From contig NZ_VFEU01000022.1 in NCBI RefSeq assembly GCF_007858255.1, forward strand, positions 21,185-85,184: DNA of 64,000 nucleotides. The letters run 5' to 3'. Positions 43,782-53,628 of this stretch are shown here, piece by piece. The position numbers and the translations under genes are program-made. The notes under the pieces were generated by a model. That model ran no database searches. It was not told the DNA's origin and was given only the letters and a program-made list of their open reading frames with translations. This DNA comes from Pseudomonas rhodesiae (GTDB lineage: Bacteria; Pseudomonadota; Gammaproteobacteria; Pseudomonadales; Pseudomonadaceae). The first letter of the stretch is position 1; every line of letters starts with the position of its first letter.

Positions 43782-44671
43782 TCCTTGGCGCCTGTGACCA
43801 CTTCCTGCGGGTCGGCGTGTACCAACACTTCGGCGCGCGGGTAGGCGGCGTGAATGGCGTCGGCGGCCTGGTCGCTGATGCCGTGAGCTACTGACAGGCT
43901 CAGATTCCCCGGCAGTTCCAGGTGCAACTGCACAAACCAATGGTTGCCCGATACCCGCGTGCGCAGGTCATGGGCGCCCAGCACGCCGGGCACGCCACGG
44001 GCCAGTTCCAGCATGTGCTGGCTGACCTCCGGCGGCAATTCCTCGTCCATCAGCACCGCAAAACTTTCCCGGGCGATATGGATCGCGCTCCACAAAATGT
44101 AAGCCGCAATCCCCAAGCCGAACCAGGCATCCACCTGATGCCAGCCCATGGCCGCCAGCACCAACGCCAGCAGGATGCTGCCGTTGAGCAGCAAGTCCGA
44201 GCGGTAGTGCAATGAGTCGGCGCGCACCGCGTTGGAGCCGGTTTCGCGTACGACCCGGTGTTGCAACGTCAGCAACCCCACGGTCAGCAGCAGGGAGAAC
44301 ACAATCACACCGATGCTCAGCCACGGCGCCCCTACCGGTTCCGGATGCTGCAAGCGTTCATAAGCCTGCAATGCAATCAGCACCGCACTGCCACTGATAA
44401 ACAGCGCCTGGGCCATACCCGACAGCGATTCCGCCTTGCCATGCCCATAGCGGTGATCGTCGTCGGCCGGCCGCAACGCGTAATGCACTGCGAGTAGGTT
44501 CAGCAGCGACGTCACGCCGTCCAGCAACGAGTCGGTCAAGCCCGCGAGCATGCTCACCGAGCCGCTGAACCACCAGGCGATGGCCTTGGTAACAATCAAT
44601 ACACAGGCGACCGCCACAGACGCACGGGTCGCCAGGCGCAGCAGGCGGGCGTGTTCGGGACTGCTGATCAT
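43778..44671 (-). CDS. cation diffusion facilitator (FieF/YiiP type)
   Basis: This 297-residue efflux protein exchanges Zn or Fe for protons at the inner membrane. It aligns with FieF: metal-site residues in DSLLDGVTSLLNLLAVHYALRPADDDHRYGHGKAESL and VRADSLHYRSDLLLN, with a cytoplasmic domain after about 210 (GVLGAHDLRTRVSGNHWFVQLHLELPG). It is convergent with the DUF6515 gene, and its stop overlaps that gene's stop by 4 bases. Confidence 0.92.
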   Translation of the reverse strand: MISSPEHARLLRLATRASVAVACVLIVTKAIAWWFSGSVSMLAGLTDSLLDGVTSLLNLLAVHYALRPADDDHRYGHGKAESLSGMAQALFISGSAVLIALQAYERLQHPEPVGAPWLSIGVIVFSLLLTVGLLTLQHRVVRETGSNAVRADSLHYRSDLLLNGSILLALVLAAMGWHQVDAWFGLGIAAYILWSAIHIARESFAVLMDEELPPEVSQHMLELARGVPGVLGAHDLRTRVSGNHWFVQLHLELPGNLSLSVAHGISDQAADAIHAAYPRAEVLVHADPQEVVTGAKD

Positions 44672-44680
44672 GGGCAGTCC

Positions 44681-45100
44681 TTACGCGGCGGGTTGCAGGC
44701 CGAGGGCGGCAAGTTGCTGGACGCTGCCCTTGAACTGGATCAGGCGCGGGTCGTCCAGCGGCAGGCTGCGGCCGGTTTCTTTCTGGATGATGCTTTGCAG
44801 CTTGGCGTTGTCGACCTGGCCGTCGGCGCCGATGGCTTCGTGGAGTTTTTCCGGGGCGACCTGGGCAGTCTTGCCCGGTTCGAAATAGATCGCGCCCGTG
44901 GCGAAGTCGACGCCGAAGGCGATCAGGCCGGGGATCACGTAAAACAGCAGGCCCACGGCGTCGAGCACGGCAATGGTCGGGTCGATCTTGCCGTCGATCT
45001 GACCACGGCGGTCGGGGTAGAAGATCGAACCGCAGGCGGTCAATTGGCTGAGCAGGGTGACGGCTAAAACACCGCCGATGACACGGGAAGCGATACGCAT
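44681..45100 (-). CDS. hypothetical YceK/YidQ-like lipoprotein
   Basis: This 139-residue precursor has a lipobox (TLLSQLTAC, Cys about 23). Then come GSIFYPDRRGQIDGKIDPTIAVLDAVGLLFYVIPGLIAFGVDFATGAIYF, with one membrane-like stretch, and a C-terminal helical part. This layout recalls the YceK/YidQ lipoprotein group. The start at 45100 is used rather than a far upstream in-frame ATG. It lies 9 bases before the cation facilitator on the same strand. Confidence 0.8.
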   Translation of the reverse strand: MRIASRVIGGVLAVTLLSQLTACGSIFYPDRRGQIDGKIDPTIAVLDAVGLLFYVIPGLIAFGVDFATGAIYFEPGKTAQVAPEKLHEAIGADGQVDNAKLQSIIQKETGRSLPLDDPRLIQFKGSVQQLAALGLQPAA

Positions 45101-45210
45101 GGACAATCTCCTCAACAGGGTTGATACGCGACTATATAACACCGGCCTTGAGACCAGCGTCGGCATCCGGCAGTTCGCCGTTATACTCGCCGCTCTGCTT
45201 TGGAGCCAGT

Positions 45211-47721
45211 ATGAATTCGTTGCCCATCGATGATGTTTTACCCGCCCTGCGTGACGCTTTGGCCAATCGCCATGAAGCCGTGCTCGAAGCACCGCCCGGC
45301 GCCGGTAAAACCACCCGCGTGCCCTTGGCCTTATTGAATGAAACGTGGCTGGCCGGGCAGACCATCCTGATGCTCGAACCGCGGCGCTTGGCCGCCCGCG
45401 CCGCCGCCGAACGCCTGGCCAGCGAACTGGGGGAAAAGGTTGGCGACACCGTCGGCTATCGCATCCGCCTCGACAGCAAGGTTGGTCCCAACACGCGTAT
45501 CGAAGTGGTCACCGAAGGTATTCTCACGCGGCGCTTGCAGGACGACCCGGCGCTGGACGGTGTGGGCCTGCTGATCTTCGATGAATTCCACGAGCGCAGT
45601 CTCGACGCCGACCTGGCCTTGGCTCTGAGCCTGAACGGTCGTGAGCTGTTTCGCGATGAGCAGCCGCTGAAAATCCTGTTGATGTCCGCCACCCTCGAAG
45701 GCGAGCGCCTGGCCGGTTTGCTGGACGACGCTCCGATCCTGCGCAGCGAAGGGCGCATGTTCCCGGTGCAGATGCGCTGGGGGCGGCCGTACCAGCCCGG
45801 TGAATTTATCGAACCGCGCGTGGTGCAAACCATCCTCGAAGCCCTGCATGACGAAACCGGCAGCGTGCTGGTGTTCTTGCCGGGCCAGGCGGAGATTCGT
45901 CGGGTCAACCAGCAACTCGCCGACGCCCTGGGTGATCGCCCTGACGTGCTGTTGTGCCCGCTGCACGGCGAGCTGGACCTCAACGCCCAGCGCGCCGCTA
46001 TCGACGCCGCGCCGCCCGGCAAACGCAAGGTGGTCCTGGCCACCAACATCGCCGAGACCAGCCTGACCATCAATGGCGTGCGTGTAGTGATTGACGCCGG
46101 GTTGGCGCGAGTGCCGCGTTTCGACCCCGGCAGCGGCATGACCCGCCTCGACACCCAACGCATCTCCCGCGCCAGTGCGACCCAGCGCGCCGGCCGGGCC
46201 GGGCGCCTGGAACCGGGGGTGTGTTATCGGTTGTGGTCCGAAGACCAGCATGAAGGCCTGGCCGCGTATGGCAGCGCAGAAATTCTCGCCGCCGACCTCG
46301 CCGGTCTGGCCCTGCAGTTGGCGCGCTGGGGCGTGACGCCGAACCAACTGGTGTGGCTGGATGCGCCGCCGAGCGCGGCCTATGCCCAGGCCCAGGACTT
46401 GCTGGTGCGCCTGGGGGCATTGAATGACGACACGCTTACCGCCCACGGCCAGAAAATGGCCGAATTGCCGGCCCATCCCCGCATCGCCCATTTGCTGCTG
46501 CGCGGGCAGGACCTGGGGCTGGCGGCGACCGCCTGCGACGTCGCTGCGCTGTTGGGCGAGCGCGATATCGTGCGCGGTGGCGGTGCGGACCTGCATAGCC
46601 GTCTGGCGTTGTTGTCCGGCGAGGAGCGCGTGCGCGGCAGCCAAGGTGGCGTGCAGCGGGCCAAGCAACTGGCGCGACAATATCGTGGGTATCTGCGCGG
46701 TAAGCCGACCCAAGCGGTGGCCGATCCCGATCACCCGCGCTGGCTCGGCGCCTTGCTGGCGCTGGCTTACCCGGATCGCGTGGCTCAGCAACGCCGCCCA
46801 GGCGGAGCCGAATACCGCTTGGCCAACGGTCGCGCGGCGCTGTTCGCGGAGGCTGATAGCCTGATGAAACAGCCGTGGTTGGTAATCGCCGACCTGGGTA
46901 GCCGTCAGGGCCAGCGCGAAGAACGCATCTACCTGGCGGCGGATTTCGATCCGACTTTGTTCGACACGGTGCTCGCCGAACAAGTCCGCAACGTCGATCA
47001 ACTGGATTGGGACGAACGCGAAGGCGTATTGCGCGCCGAGCGTCAGCGCAAAGTCGGTGAGTTGGTACTCAGCCGCGAACCGCTGGCCGGCCTTGACGAA
47101 GCCGCGCGCAGCCAGGCCTTGGTCAACCTGGTGCGGCGCAAAGGTCTGGAGCTATTACCCTGGACCCCGGAACTGCGCCAATGGCAATCCCGCGTGATGC
47201 TGCTGCGCCAGTTGGACGCCGGCAAAACCAGCGAATGGCCCGACCTCAGTGACAGCGCGTTGCTGGCCGGCCTGGAGCACTGGCTGATGCCCTACCTGGG
47301 TAAAGTCTCGCGCCTGAGCCACTTCGCCAACCTGGATATCTCCAGCTACCTGCACAACCTGCTGCCCTGGCCGCTGCCCCAGCGCCTCGACGAACTGGCG
47401 CCGCAGCACATCAAAGTCCCCTCGGGCTCATCGGTGCGCTTGGACTACAGCGAGCAGCCGCCGATTCTGGCGGTGCGTTTGCAGGAATTATTCGGCCTGG
47501 CCGACACCCCGCGCATCGCCGGCGGGCGCCAAGTGGTGAAGCTGCACCTGTTGTCCCCGGCAAGACGCCCGGTGCAAGTGACTCAGGACCTGGCGAACTT
47601 CTGGCGCAGTACCTATGCCGAGGTGAAGAAGGATCTGAAGGGGCGTTATCCCAAGCTATTCCATAAGTTAGACCCCTGGGTTGAATCGCTTAACAAAAAG
47701 AACATTGACAGAAAGGATTGA
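45211..47721 (+). CDS. hrpB: ATP-dependent RNA helicase HrpB
   Basis: HrpB is a DEAH-type helicase of unknown cellular role in most bacteria. The 836-residue protein has Walker A (LEAPPGAGKTTRVPLALL), DEFHERSLDADLAL, the SAT motif LLMSATLEGERL, ATNIAETSLTINGVRVVIDAGLAR and QRAGRAGRLEPGVCYRLW, followed by the HrpB C-terminal domain. The ATG at 45211 is preceded by GGAGCC. Its stop at 47721 is the last core base: a recombinase cassette of visibly higher A/T content starts 49 bases later. Confidence 0.96.
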   Translation: MNSLPIDDVLPALRDALANRHEAVLEAPPGAGKTTRVPLALLNETWLAGQTILMLEPRRLAARAAAERLASELGEKVGDTVGYRIRLDSKVGPNTRIEVVTEGILTRRLQDDPALDGVGLLIFDEFHERSLDADLALALSLNGRELFRDEQPLKILLMSATLEGERLAGLLDDAPILRSEGRMFPVQMRWGRPYQPGEFIEPRVVQTILEALHDETGSVLVFLPGQAEIRRVNQQLADALGDRPDVLLCPLHGELDLNAQRAAIDAAPPGKRKVVLATNIAETSLTINGVRVVIDAGLARVPRFDPGSGMTRLDTQRISRASATQRAGRAGRLEPGVCYRLWSEDQHEGLAAYGSAEILAADLAGLALQLARWGVTPNQLVWLDAPPSAAYAQAQDLLVRLGALNDDTLTAHGQKMAELPAHPRIAHLLLRGQDLGLAATACDVAALLGERDIVRGGGADLHSRLALLSGEERVRGSQGGVQRAKQLARQYRGYLRGKPTQAVADPDHPRWLGALLALAYPDRVAQQRRPGGAEYRLANGRAALFAEADSLMKQPWLVIADLGSRQGQREERIYLAADFDPTLFDTVLAEQVRNVDQLDWDEREGVLRAERQRKVGELVLSREPLAGLDEAARSQALVNLVRRKGLELLPWTPELRQWQSRVMLLRQLDAGKTSEWPDLSDSALLAGLEHWLMPYLGKVSRLSHFANLDISSYLHNLLPWPLPQRLDELAPQHIKVPSGSSVRLDYSEQPPILAVRLQELFGLADTPRIAGGRQVVKLHLLSPARRPVQVTQDLANFWRSTYAEVKKDLKGRYPKLFHKLDPWVESLNKKNIDRKD

Positions 47722-47770
47722 GTATTGAGTCCATGCCTCATAGGATTGACGATTTCTCTAGGGAGTGGAT

Positions 47771-49252
47771 ATGTCCTATGTGAATCCGCGATACCACGGC
47801 CGTTTGGTGCTTGTTCCGCGCGTTCGGAATGCCTTTGCAGAGATTTACGTCTCTCAAAAGCCACGTGGTGCTATCGAGAATTTGCTTGCGGCGTCTGAGC
47901 CATCGAGAACGCTTTATCAACTCAATGAGTTCGGGGCGCAGGAGGGCGAGGGAGACCTTTTCAATTTCCCGTTCCTTTTCCATAGGGATGGCAGACCCTG
48001 GTTCGAAGCGAATTCGTACTTGCTGAATCATGTGAGGCATAAACCTCTTGTTGGCAGACCCATAGATGATGTTCGTCGTCGGGCCAGCAAATTGCTTGAT
48101 TATCTGACCTTTTGTGAAGATGAAGCGCTTGATTGGCTGGATTTCTCTGGCCGTCGTCCTGCTTTGCGCCCTACATACAAATATTTCGCTCATTTGGTTA
48201 ACGAAGGAAAACGTAGCGCGGCAGTCATCAATCAATTCACTGGAGTGGTATTCGATTTTTATAAATATGTGGCGGCTAATTGGCATGACATCGACATCGA
48301 ACGTGTTGATTCAGTTAAGAAGGTTCAGTTCCTATTTAAAGGCTCATTCGGTAGCAAATTAATAACTGCCGAAAAACGCAGTCAAACTAAATCGACGCCG
48401 GCTTCTAGCCCTGTGCCAATTGGGTTTGTTCGGGAGGACGGTGAAGACCTCCGGCCATTGGCCAATGTTGAGCTTGGCGAATTGTTGGGTATGTTGAAGG
48501 GCAAAGGATGGACGGTCCAACAACGACTTATTCTACTGACTGCATTGATGACAGGTGCACGAAAACAAACAGTTCTGACAATGCGACTGAAGCATTTGAA
48601 TTCATTTACAGAAGGAAATTTGCTGAACGACGGTACTTATCTAATGCGTGCAGGTCCGGGCACGGGTATGGATACGAAGCGAGATAGAAGCCAGCAACTA
48701 TATTTGCCTAGCCAGCTAGTTGAAGAATTAAAGGTTATGGCTAATAGTCCAGCGGCGGCCAAGCGACGCTCAAAGCTGCGGAGCCATTTTGAAAAAGAGT
48801 ATCCTGAACTCCCCGCTTTGGATGAAGGTGATATGTACGTATTCCTGTCTGACCAAGGGGGATGCTATTACATGGCAAAAGACGATCCTCGCTATCCAAT
48901 GATTAAATCCCGGCCGACTGGTCAGGTTACAGATACCATCACGCGCAAGCTGTTGGTCAAAGCATCTGATAAGTTTCCAAAAAGTTTTTCTTACCACTGG
49001 CTTCGGGCGACTTATGCTTTTCAGCTCTATCAGCATCTGTTACCACTTTTGGCGTCCGGTCAGATTCGCCCAGGGGAAGAGATTTCTTTTATTCAGCACC
49101 GATTGCATCATAAAAATAGAGAAATGACTGAACATTACCTTAAGCTCTTCAAGATGCACTCTGAAAAGTTTGCAGCGCAAGAACTGTATGAAGAGGTGCT
49201 GTTTCGCTTTGGAAGTTATGAAGATTTGAAATTGGAGACGCTCGATGAGTGA
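47771..49252 (+). CDS. tyrosine recombinase 1 of the island cassette
   Basis: This 493-residue site-specific recombinase starts at an ATG after GGGAG. An Arg box is visible in LLTALMTGARKQTVLTM. HWLRATYAFQLYQHL holds the H-x-x-R pair, and QHRLHHKNREMTEHYLKL holds the second His and the Tyr nucleophile, so all catalytic positions seem present. Codon use is clearly more A/T-rich than in hrpB. It is the first gene of a tightly packed four-gene set (8-base overlap with the next). The set resembles the Gamma-Mobile-Trio type of integration module, of which this may be GmtY or an extra recombinase. Confidence 0.85.
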   Translation: MSYVNPRYHGRLVLVPRVRNAFAEIYVSQKPRGAIENLLAASEPSRTLYQLNEFGAQEGEGDLFNFPFLFHRDGRPWFEANSYLLNHVRHKPLVGRPIDDVRRRASKLLDYLTFCEDEALDWLDFSGRRPALRPTYKYFAHLVNEGKRSAAVINQFTGVVFDFYKYVAANWHDIDIERVDSVKKVQFLFKGSFGSKLITAEKRSQTKSTPASSPVPIGFVREDGEDLRPLANVELGELLGMLKGKGWTVQQRLILLTALMTGARKQTVLTMRLKHLNSFTEGNLLNDGTYLMRAGPGTGMDTKRDRSQQLYLPSQLVEELKVMANSPAAAKRRSKLRSHFEKEYPELPALDEGDMYVFLSDQGGCYYMAKDDPRYPMIKSRPTGQVTDTITRKLLVKASDKFPKSFSYHWLRATYAFQLYQHLLPLLASGQIRPGEEISFIQHRLHHKNREMTEHYLKLFKMHSEKFAAQELYEEVLFRFGSYEDLKLETLDE

Positions 49253-51158
49253 TGCGCAAGCAAAAATGACTCATCGTGAAACCGATATTTTTACGGTAGC
49301 GCAACTCAGTCAGGAGTTTTTGCGGCCTGAGCGAATTCGTATACAACTCAATAAGGACGTAAAGGCGTTGCCTATTGATATAGGCTGCTTTGCTTATGTG
49401 GAGCGCGGGAGAAATAAGAGCCATATTGATAGTCGATGTAATCCGGTTGTAGAAATGTCACTTTTCAAAGATCGGCTCGAATTGATTAGGAGAATAATAG
49501 CATCGTTCGCCGTTATGGGTAATCACAGAACCATCCATAGTGAGTGTAGGTATTTTGCGCAATTGCTGACTTGGTGTGATACCAATAACCACACTGATGT
49601 ATTTTCGACGGCGAGTTCAACAATAACTGCGTATCAGAGTTATACGCAGCATCTTAATCATTTAATTGCTGTAGGCAAAATTGTTCCGGTTAGTGCTTGT
49701 AATTTTCAACGAGCTTTCATCAGGCTCATTGTTCTGCGCTTTCCCGAAGAGTCCAGATATATAATCGGCAATGCTATCCGGATTAGGTTTAATAGAGGTG
49801 GGGTTAAACCACCGAGGGAGCAGCATGTTGAGATTTACTTGAAAGCATGTGTCGCACTCGCCCGCAACCTGAGCGAGTTTGTAATAGGTGAAAATCCGTT
49901 TCCATGTGTTGTCGAGTACGATAATTGCCAAGTCGTTATTTTTCCATCTAATAAAGGAGTGTTCAGTCCTTACATAGAAAGAAAGCTTCATGTTTATAAT
50001 TATTCTGCTCGCCGAATTTCTACAATTGAAGAGTATATAGATTCCCTTGTGGGTGACGGTGCTTATGTAAGGCGTTCCGCAGTTCGCCGAGCAGTGGATG
50101 GCGCCTTAGATAATTTCAAGTCAGCCAACTGTGATCCTAGGCACGAACAGCGACTTCGATTGGCGGCTCTAGCTGCCAAGGCGTACGCTTGCATTTTTCT
50201 TGTAATTACTGGTGCTTCACCAGCAGAGTTCGTGCAGTTTGATTATGAAGAAGATACAGCTCTTGAGAAGTCTCTGGTTAAAAAAGAATTCTCTGCTATT
50301 AAATTTAGGGCGGGCGGTAAGAAAACTCGATACGCCATCGGAAAGCAAAACGGACTAAGCCTCTTGAGGGGATATCTCAAGCTTAGAGCATGGATTTTGA
50401 ATGGAGAAACCTTCGGCAAAATGTTTTTCAATATGAATAAATGTGGTGGGTATACAGGAGGGTGTACGCAACTGCCGCAGGCGTTTTCTAGCGTTTTTTA
50501 TAAAACGATCAGTGGCATCTATCTTGATCCGGACTGTCCGAATATTAGCTCCAGAGCCGTAAGGAAATTCAAGAGTGTTGTACTGCATGGGCTAGGGCTT
50601 TCACCGACAACGGTTGCAGATGTCATGAATCATACGGTTTCCACCAATGTGTCTGATTACGTACAAACGTCTATCGAGCAGCAGGAGAGCGAGTTTGGTA
50701 GTTATTGGCAGTCTGTTCGCAAGGCCGCATCGGTCATACGCGAGCGGAGAGGTGCCGACTCCTTCGCTACGGCTACTGGGCACTGTGATGACTTTAACAA
50801 CCCCTCACCGATAGATCCGGTGGTAGTGATTCAGCCCAGTTGCAAAACGCAATACGGATGCCTGTACTGCAAGCACTATGTCTGTCACTCAGATGAAGAA
50901 GATTTACATAAGCTTTTCAGTTTGCAATTCGTAATTAATGCGGTTCGCAGCGCGGCGCCCGACTTACATCATGCCGACACGTTATTTAAAGACTTGATGA
51001 TTCGTATTGAGTTCATTATTGGAGTAATTGGAGGTCGTTCGGCTACAAGCGCCGAATTGACTGTCCTGATAAGGCGTAAAGTTAACGTATTGGGTGAGTT
51101 AACTCCGTTTTGGGAAAATCGATTACAGCGCTATGAAAAAATGGGAGTCGTATTTTGA
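49245..51158 (+). CDS. recombinase-like protein 2 of the island cassette, Arg box altered
   Basis: This 637-residue protein has a recombinase-type C-terminal half but an unusual first box: FLVITGASPAEFVQF has Ser-Pro where an active enzyme has the catalytic Arg. A later SSRAVRKFKSVVLHGLG and VMNHTVSTNVSDYV keep a possible Arg, His and Tyr. A cysteine-rich motif (TQYGCLYCKHYVCHSDEEDL, about residues 545-565) resembles a zinc site seen in multi-recombinase elements such as Tn554-like ones. It probably acts as an accessory subunit. It overlaps recombinase 1 by 8 bases and recombinase 3 by 4. Confidence 0.75.
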   Translation: MSDAQAKMTHRETDIFTVAQLSQEFLRPERIRIQLNKDVKALPIDIGCFAYVERGRNKSHIDSRCNPVVEMSLFKDRLELIRRIIASFAVMGNHRTIHSECRYFAQLLTWCDTNNHTDVFSTASSTITAYQSYTQHLNHLIAVGKIVPVSACNFQRAFIRLIVLRFPEESRYIIGNAIRIRFNRGGVKPPREQHVEIYLKACVALARNLSEFVIGENPFPCVVEYDNCQVVIFPSNKGVFSPYIERKLHVYNYSARRISTIEEYIDSLVGDGAYVRRSAVRRAVDGALDNFKSANCDPRHEQRLRLAALAAKAYACIFLVITGASPAEFVQFDYEEDTALEKSLVKKEFSAIKFRAGGKKTRYAIGKQNGLSLLRGYLKLRAWILNGETFGKMFFNMNKCGGYTGGCTQLPQAFSSVFYKTISGIYLDPDCPNISSRAVRKFKSVVLHGLGLSPTTVADVMNHTVSTNVSDYVQTSIEQQESEFGSYWQSVRKAASVIRERRGADSFATATGHCDDFNNPSPIDPVVVIQPSCKTQYGCLYCKHYVCHSDEEDLHKLFSLQFVINAVRSAAPDLHHADTLFKDLMIRIEFIIGVIGGRSATSAELTVLIRRKVNVLGELTPFWENRLQRYEKMGVVF

Positions 51159-53206
51159 GTGCTGGATATGTGAGTGGGCTATTTATAAGCTCTGACAAGT
51201 CAGACTCAGTTGCTCCAGATGCTCTGGGCAATTCTACTGTCGCACCTTCTGCTGATTTCGTCCTTTGTCGAGATAAGAACGGCAAGCCGACTGCTACTTA
51301 TGGAGATGATGCCTGGGACTTCAACCCATACAGGTTGAGCGCAAAAAAAATAATGGCACTGAATTTTAATTCTATCTTTGCTGAGGGCGGTCCTGAGCAA
51401 GAAGCGTTGATCGCGGAAGTTAAGTATATCCTGTTTTGTCTGATTTACAGTGCCGGGTCCGGACGTGTCGGTAGGCTATCACCATCAACACTTTTGCAAT
51501 ATTTTGTAGAGTTTCGTATTGCTGCTCGGTTTTGCTTTGATCAAAAAAATAAGCCGTTGGTAGGTGTTTTGTCGATGCGGCAGTTGCTGATAACACCAGT
51601 GTATTTCGCAGTTTTTGTTTCTCAGAATAACAAAAGAACAAATTTCAATAGAACGTTTAGAGGGCTTTTAAATCACTTGCTCACCATTGGTGAGCAGCGG
51701 TTAGGATACAAGGTTATAAGTTCAAACGATCTGGAGTTTGGTCGAACGAAAAGTATGCAGCATCCAGTTATACCAACCCATATATATCTTGGTATTATTA
51801 ATCAACTGGGAAATTTTCTTGATCAACTGTACCTAGGGCTCGACGGGATTGAGAATTTTATTGCTTGCTTTGCTGACTTTTTTTACGGGCGTTCAAAAAA
51901 CCAACAAAGGACGCGTGGTGCTGGCGGGGAAAAGCATCGTAGGCCTACGTTTGAGCAAGCACTCAAAAGCCATGGTCTGAGCAAGATCATGAGTGACGAG
52001 TTCGCCTGCTCAGACCGAAGACAATTATCTAGGTCGTTAATGGCAATGCAATGTGTAGTAAAAACTATTATTCATCTCTACACCGGCATGCGGGATCAGG
52101 AAGTACTCCGATTATCCTATAACTGTCTAAGTCAAGAGGTAGCTGTATCCGAGACTGTGGATGATCATGGCTCAGTGCGAGATAGCGCTAGGATGATCAG
52201 TATCATTTCTACTACTACCAAGTTCGAGGGTTATAGAAAGGAGGAGTCCTGGCTGGCCACCGAAGAAGTGATCAAAGCCATAAAGGTAGCGCAAGCTATT
52301 TGTCGAGGCCTTTGTGTATTATACAGAATTGATAATCCCGAGAAATGCCCCTTGTTTCTAAACTCTGCAATTTTGCTTCATGAAGACACGGAGGTTGGGG
52401 TTGGTAGGTTGGATAAGCGTGCACGGGAAATGAATTGGTCTAGAGGTATTTTGATCCAGTCAGCTGATCTGCGAGAGCTCACGCTAAGTGATCCGGAACG
52501 TGACTACTCTAGTGATAATAGATACGCTTTAGGCAAGCCATGGCCAATAAGTTCTCATCAATTACGACGCTCATTGGCATTTTATGCAAGTAGTAGTGGC
52601 TTTGTGTCGTTGCCGAGCTTGAAGTCGCAGTACAAACATATGACGATTCAGATGACTCGGTATTACGCGAACAATTTCGAAAACCTGAAAACTATTTTTG
52701 GCTATTTCGACGTAAAAAAGAACGAGTTTGTTCTGCCCGCGTCGCATGTTGCCTTGGAATTTCAGGTGGGAATGCCCATGGCTGTGGCAAATCAGCTTCT
52801 AGCAGATTTGCTTGGTAAGGAGACATCACTCTTTGGTGGCACCGGGTCCTATATGGAGAAGCAAAAAGCTCGAGTAGAGAGCGGGGAGTTGTGCGTGGAA
52901 GATGTCCGCGCTGAAACCCTTAGCAGGGTTAAGAACGGAGAGCTTTACTACCGTTCAACTCTTTTAGGCGGTTGCACGAAAGTAGGTAGATGCGATTCTT
53001 TCCTGCTCGGCGACTTTGTTGAGTGCTTGTCGTGTGAAGGAGCAATAATAAAGTCGGAAAAAATAGCTGATGCTATTGTAACAATGAATTCCGAAATTGC
53101 GTCCTATGAAAAAAATTCTGTTGAGTATCAAATAACAAAAATCGATCTGGACAAACTCGTGAGCTTTCAGGCTCGTGTGATTGAGACTAGAAGGGTTGAG
53201 CGATGA
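51155..53206 (+). CDS. tyrosine recombinase 3 of the island cassette
   Basis: This 683-residue protein starts at a TTG (overlap TTGA with the previous stop); a GTG at 51170 is an alternative. The catalytic set is complete: IHLYTGMRDQEVLRLSYN (Arg), ISSHQLRRSLAFYASSSG (H-x-x-R), and QYKHMTIQMTRYYANNFE (His and Tyr). The C-terminal Cys set (GGCTKVGRCDSF and VECLSCEGA) may bind zinc. By size and order it may be GmtZ of the Gamma-Mobile-Trio type. It overlaps the next gene by 4 bases (ATGA). Confidence 0.82.
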   Translation: MSAGYVSGLFISSDKSDSVAPDALGNSTVAPSADFVLCRDKNGKPTATYGDDAWDFNPYRLSAKKIMALNFNSIFAEGGPEQEALIAEVKYILFCLIYSAGSGRVGRLSPSTLLQYFVEFRIAARFCFDQKNKPLVGVLSMRQLLITPVYFAVFVSQNNKRTNFNRTFRGLLNHLLTIGEQRLGYKVISSNDLEFGRTKSMQHPVIPTHIYLGIINQLGNFLDQLYLGLDGIENFIACFADFFYGRSKNQQRTRGAGGEKHRRPTFEQALKSHGLSKIMSDEFACSDRRQLSRSLMAMQCVVKTIIHLYTGMRDQEVLRLSYNCLSQEVAVSETVDDHGSVRDSARMISIISTTTKFEGYRKEESWLATEEVIKAIKVAQAICRGLCVLYRIDNPEKCPLFLNSAILLHEDTEVGVGRLDKRAREMNWSRGILIQSADLRELTLSDPERDYSSDNRYALGKPWPISSHQLRRSLAFYASSSGFVSLPSLKSQYKHMTIQMTRYYANNFENLKTIFGYFDVKKNEFVLPASHVALEFQVGMPMAVANQLLADLLGKETSLFGGTGSYMEKQKARVESGELCVEDVRAETLSRVKNGELYYRSTLLGGCTKVGRCDSFLLGDFVECLSCEGAIIKSEKIADAIVTMNSEIASYEKNSVEYQITKIDLDKLVSFQARVIETRRVER

Positions 53207-53628
53207 AGGCTAAAGATGGGGTTAGTAGGGGGGTGATTGTCTGCGAGGAAGCTTTTAACCGCCTTGTAGATGGTGCGCCGGTTGTTTCAGAGCATGTTGG
53301 TATTGACTCATCGAAAATTACGGCTGGCATTGTCAGTGTGGAAGCAGGATTCGATCGTGGCTATCTGAAAAAGTCACGAAGAATCCATCAACCCCTAATT
53401 GCACGGATTGAGGCTTATCGGGTAGAGGCCGCGTCCAGTAAAACAACTCGTTCGCCCAAGGCGCAAGCAATTAAGCGGGTACAGGACAAGCTAGCTGTGC
53501 TGGAGGATGAGTTAAAAGTTGCCTGTCACCAGCGAGATGTTGTACTTACACAGAATCTGCAACTGTATGAGCGGGTAAGGGAGTTGGAGCGGGAGCTCGC
53601 ACGAGTTCAGCCAAGGTTCGGTGGGTAA
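53203..53628 (+). CDS. gmtX: small GmtX-like accessory protein
   Basis: This 141-residue protein overlaps the third recombinase by ATGA. SKITAGIVSVEAGFDRGYLKKSRRIHQPLIARIEAYR looks like a small helix-turn-helix, and the C-terminal half (about 85-138: KRVQDKLAVLEDELKVACHQRDVVL, LYERVRELERELARVQP) is a coiled coil. This fits the third partner of Gamma-Mobile-Trio modules. The identification rests on the position after recombinases and the layout, not on a database search. Confidence 0.55.
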   Translation: MKAKDGVSRGVIVCEEAFNRLVDGAPVVSEHVGIDSSKITAGIVSVEAGFDRGYLKKSRRIHQPLIARIEAYRVEAASSKTTRSPKAQAIKRVQDKLAVLEDELKVACHQRDVVLTQNLQLYERVRELERELARVQPRFGG

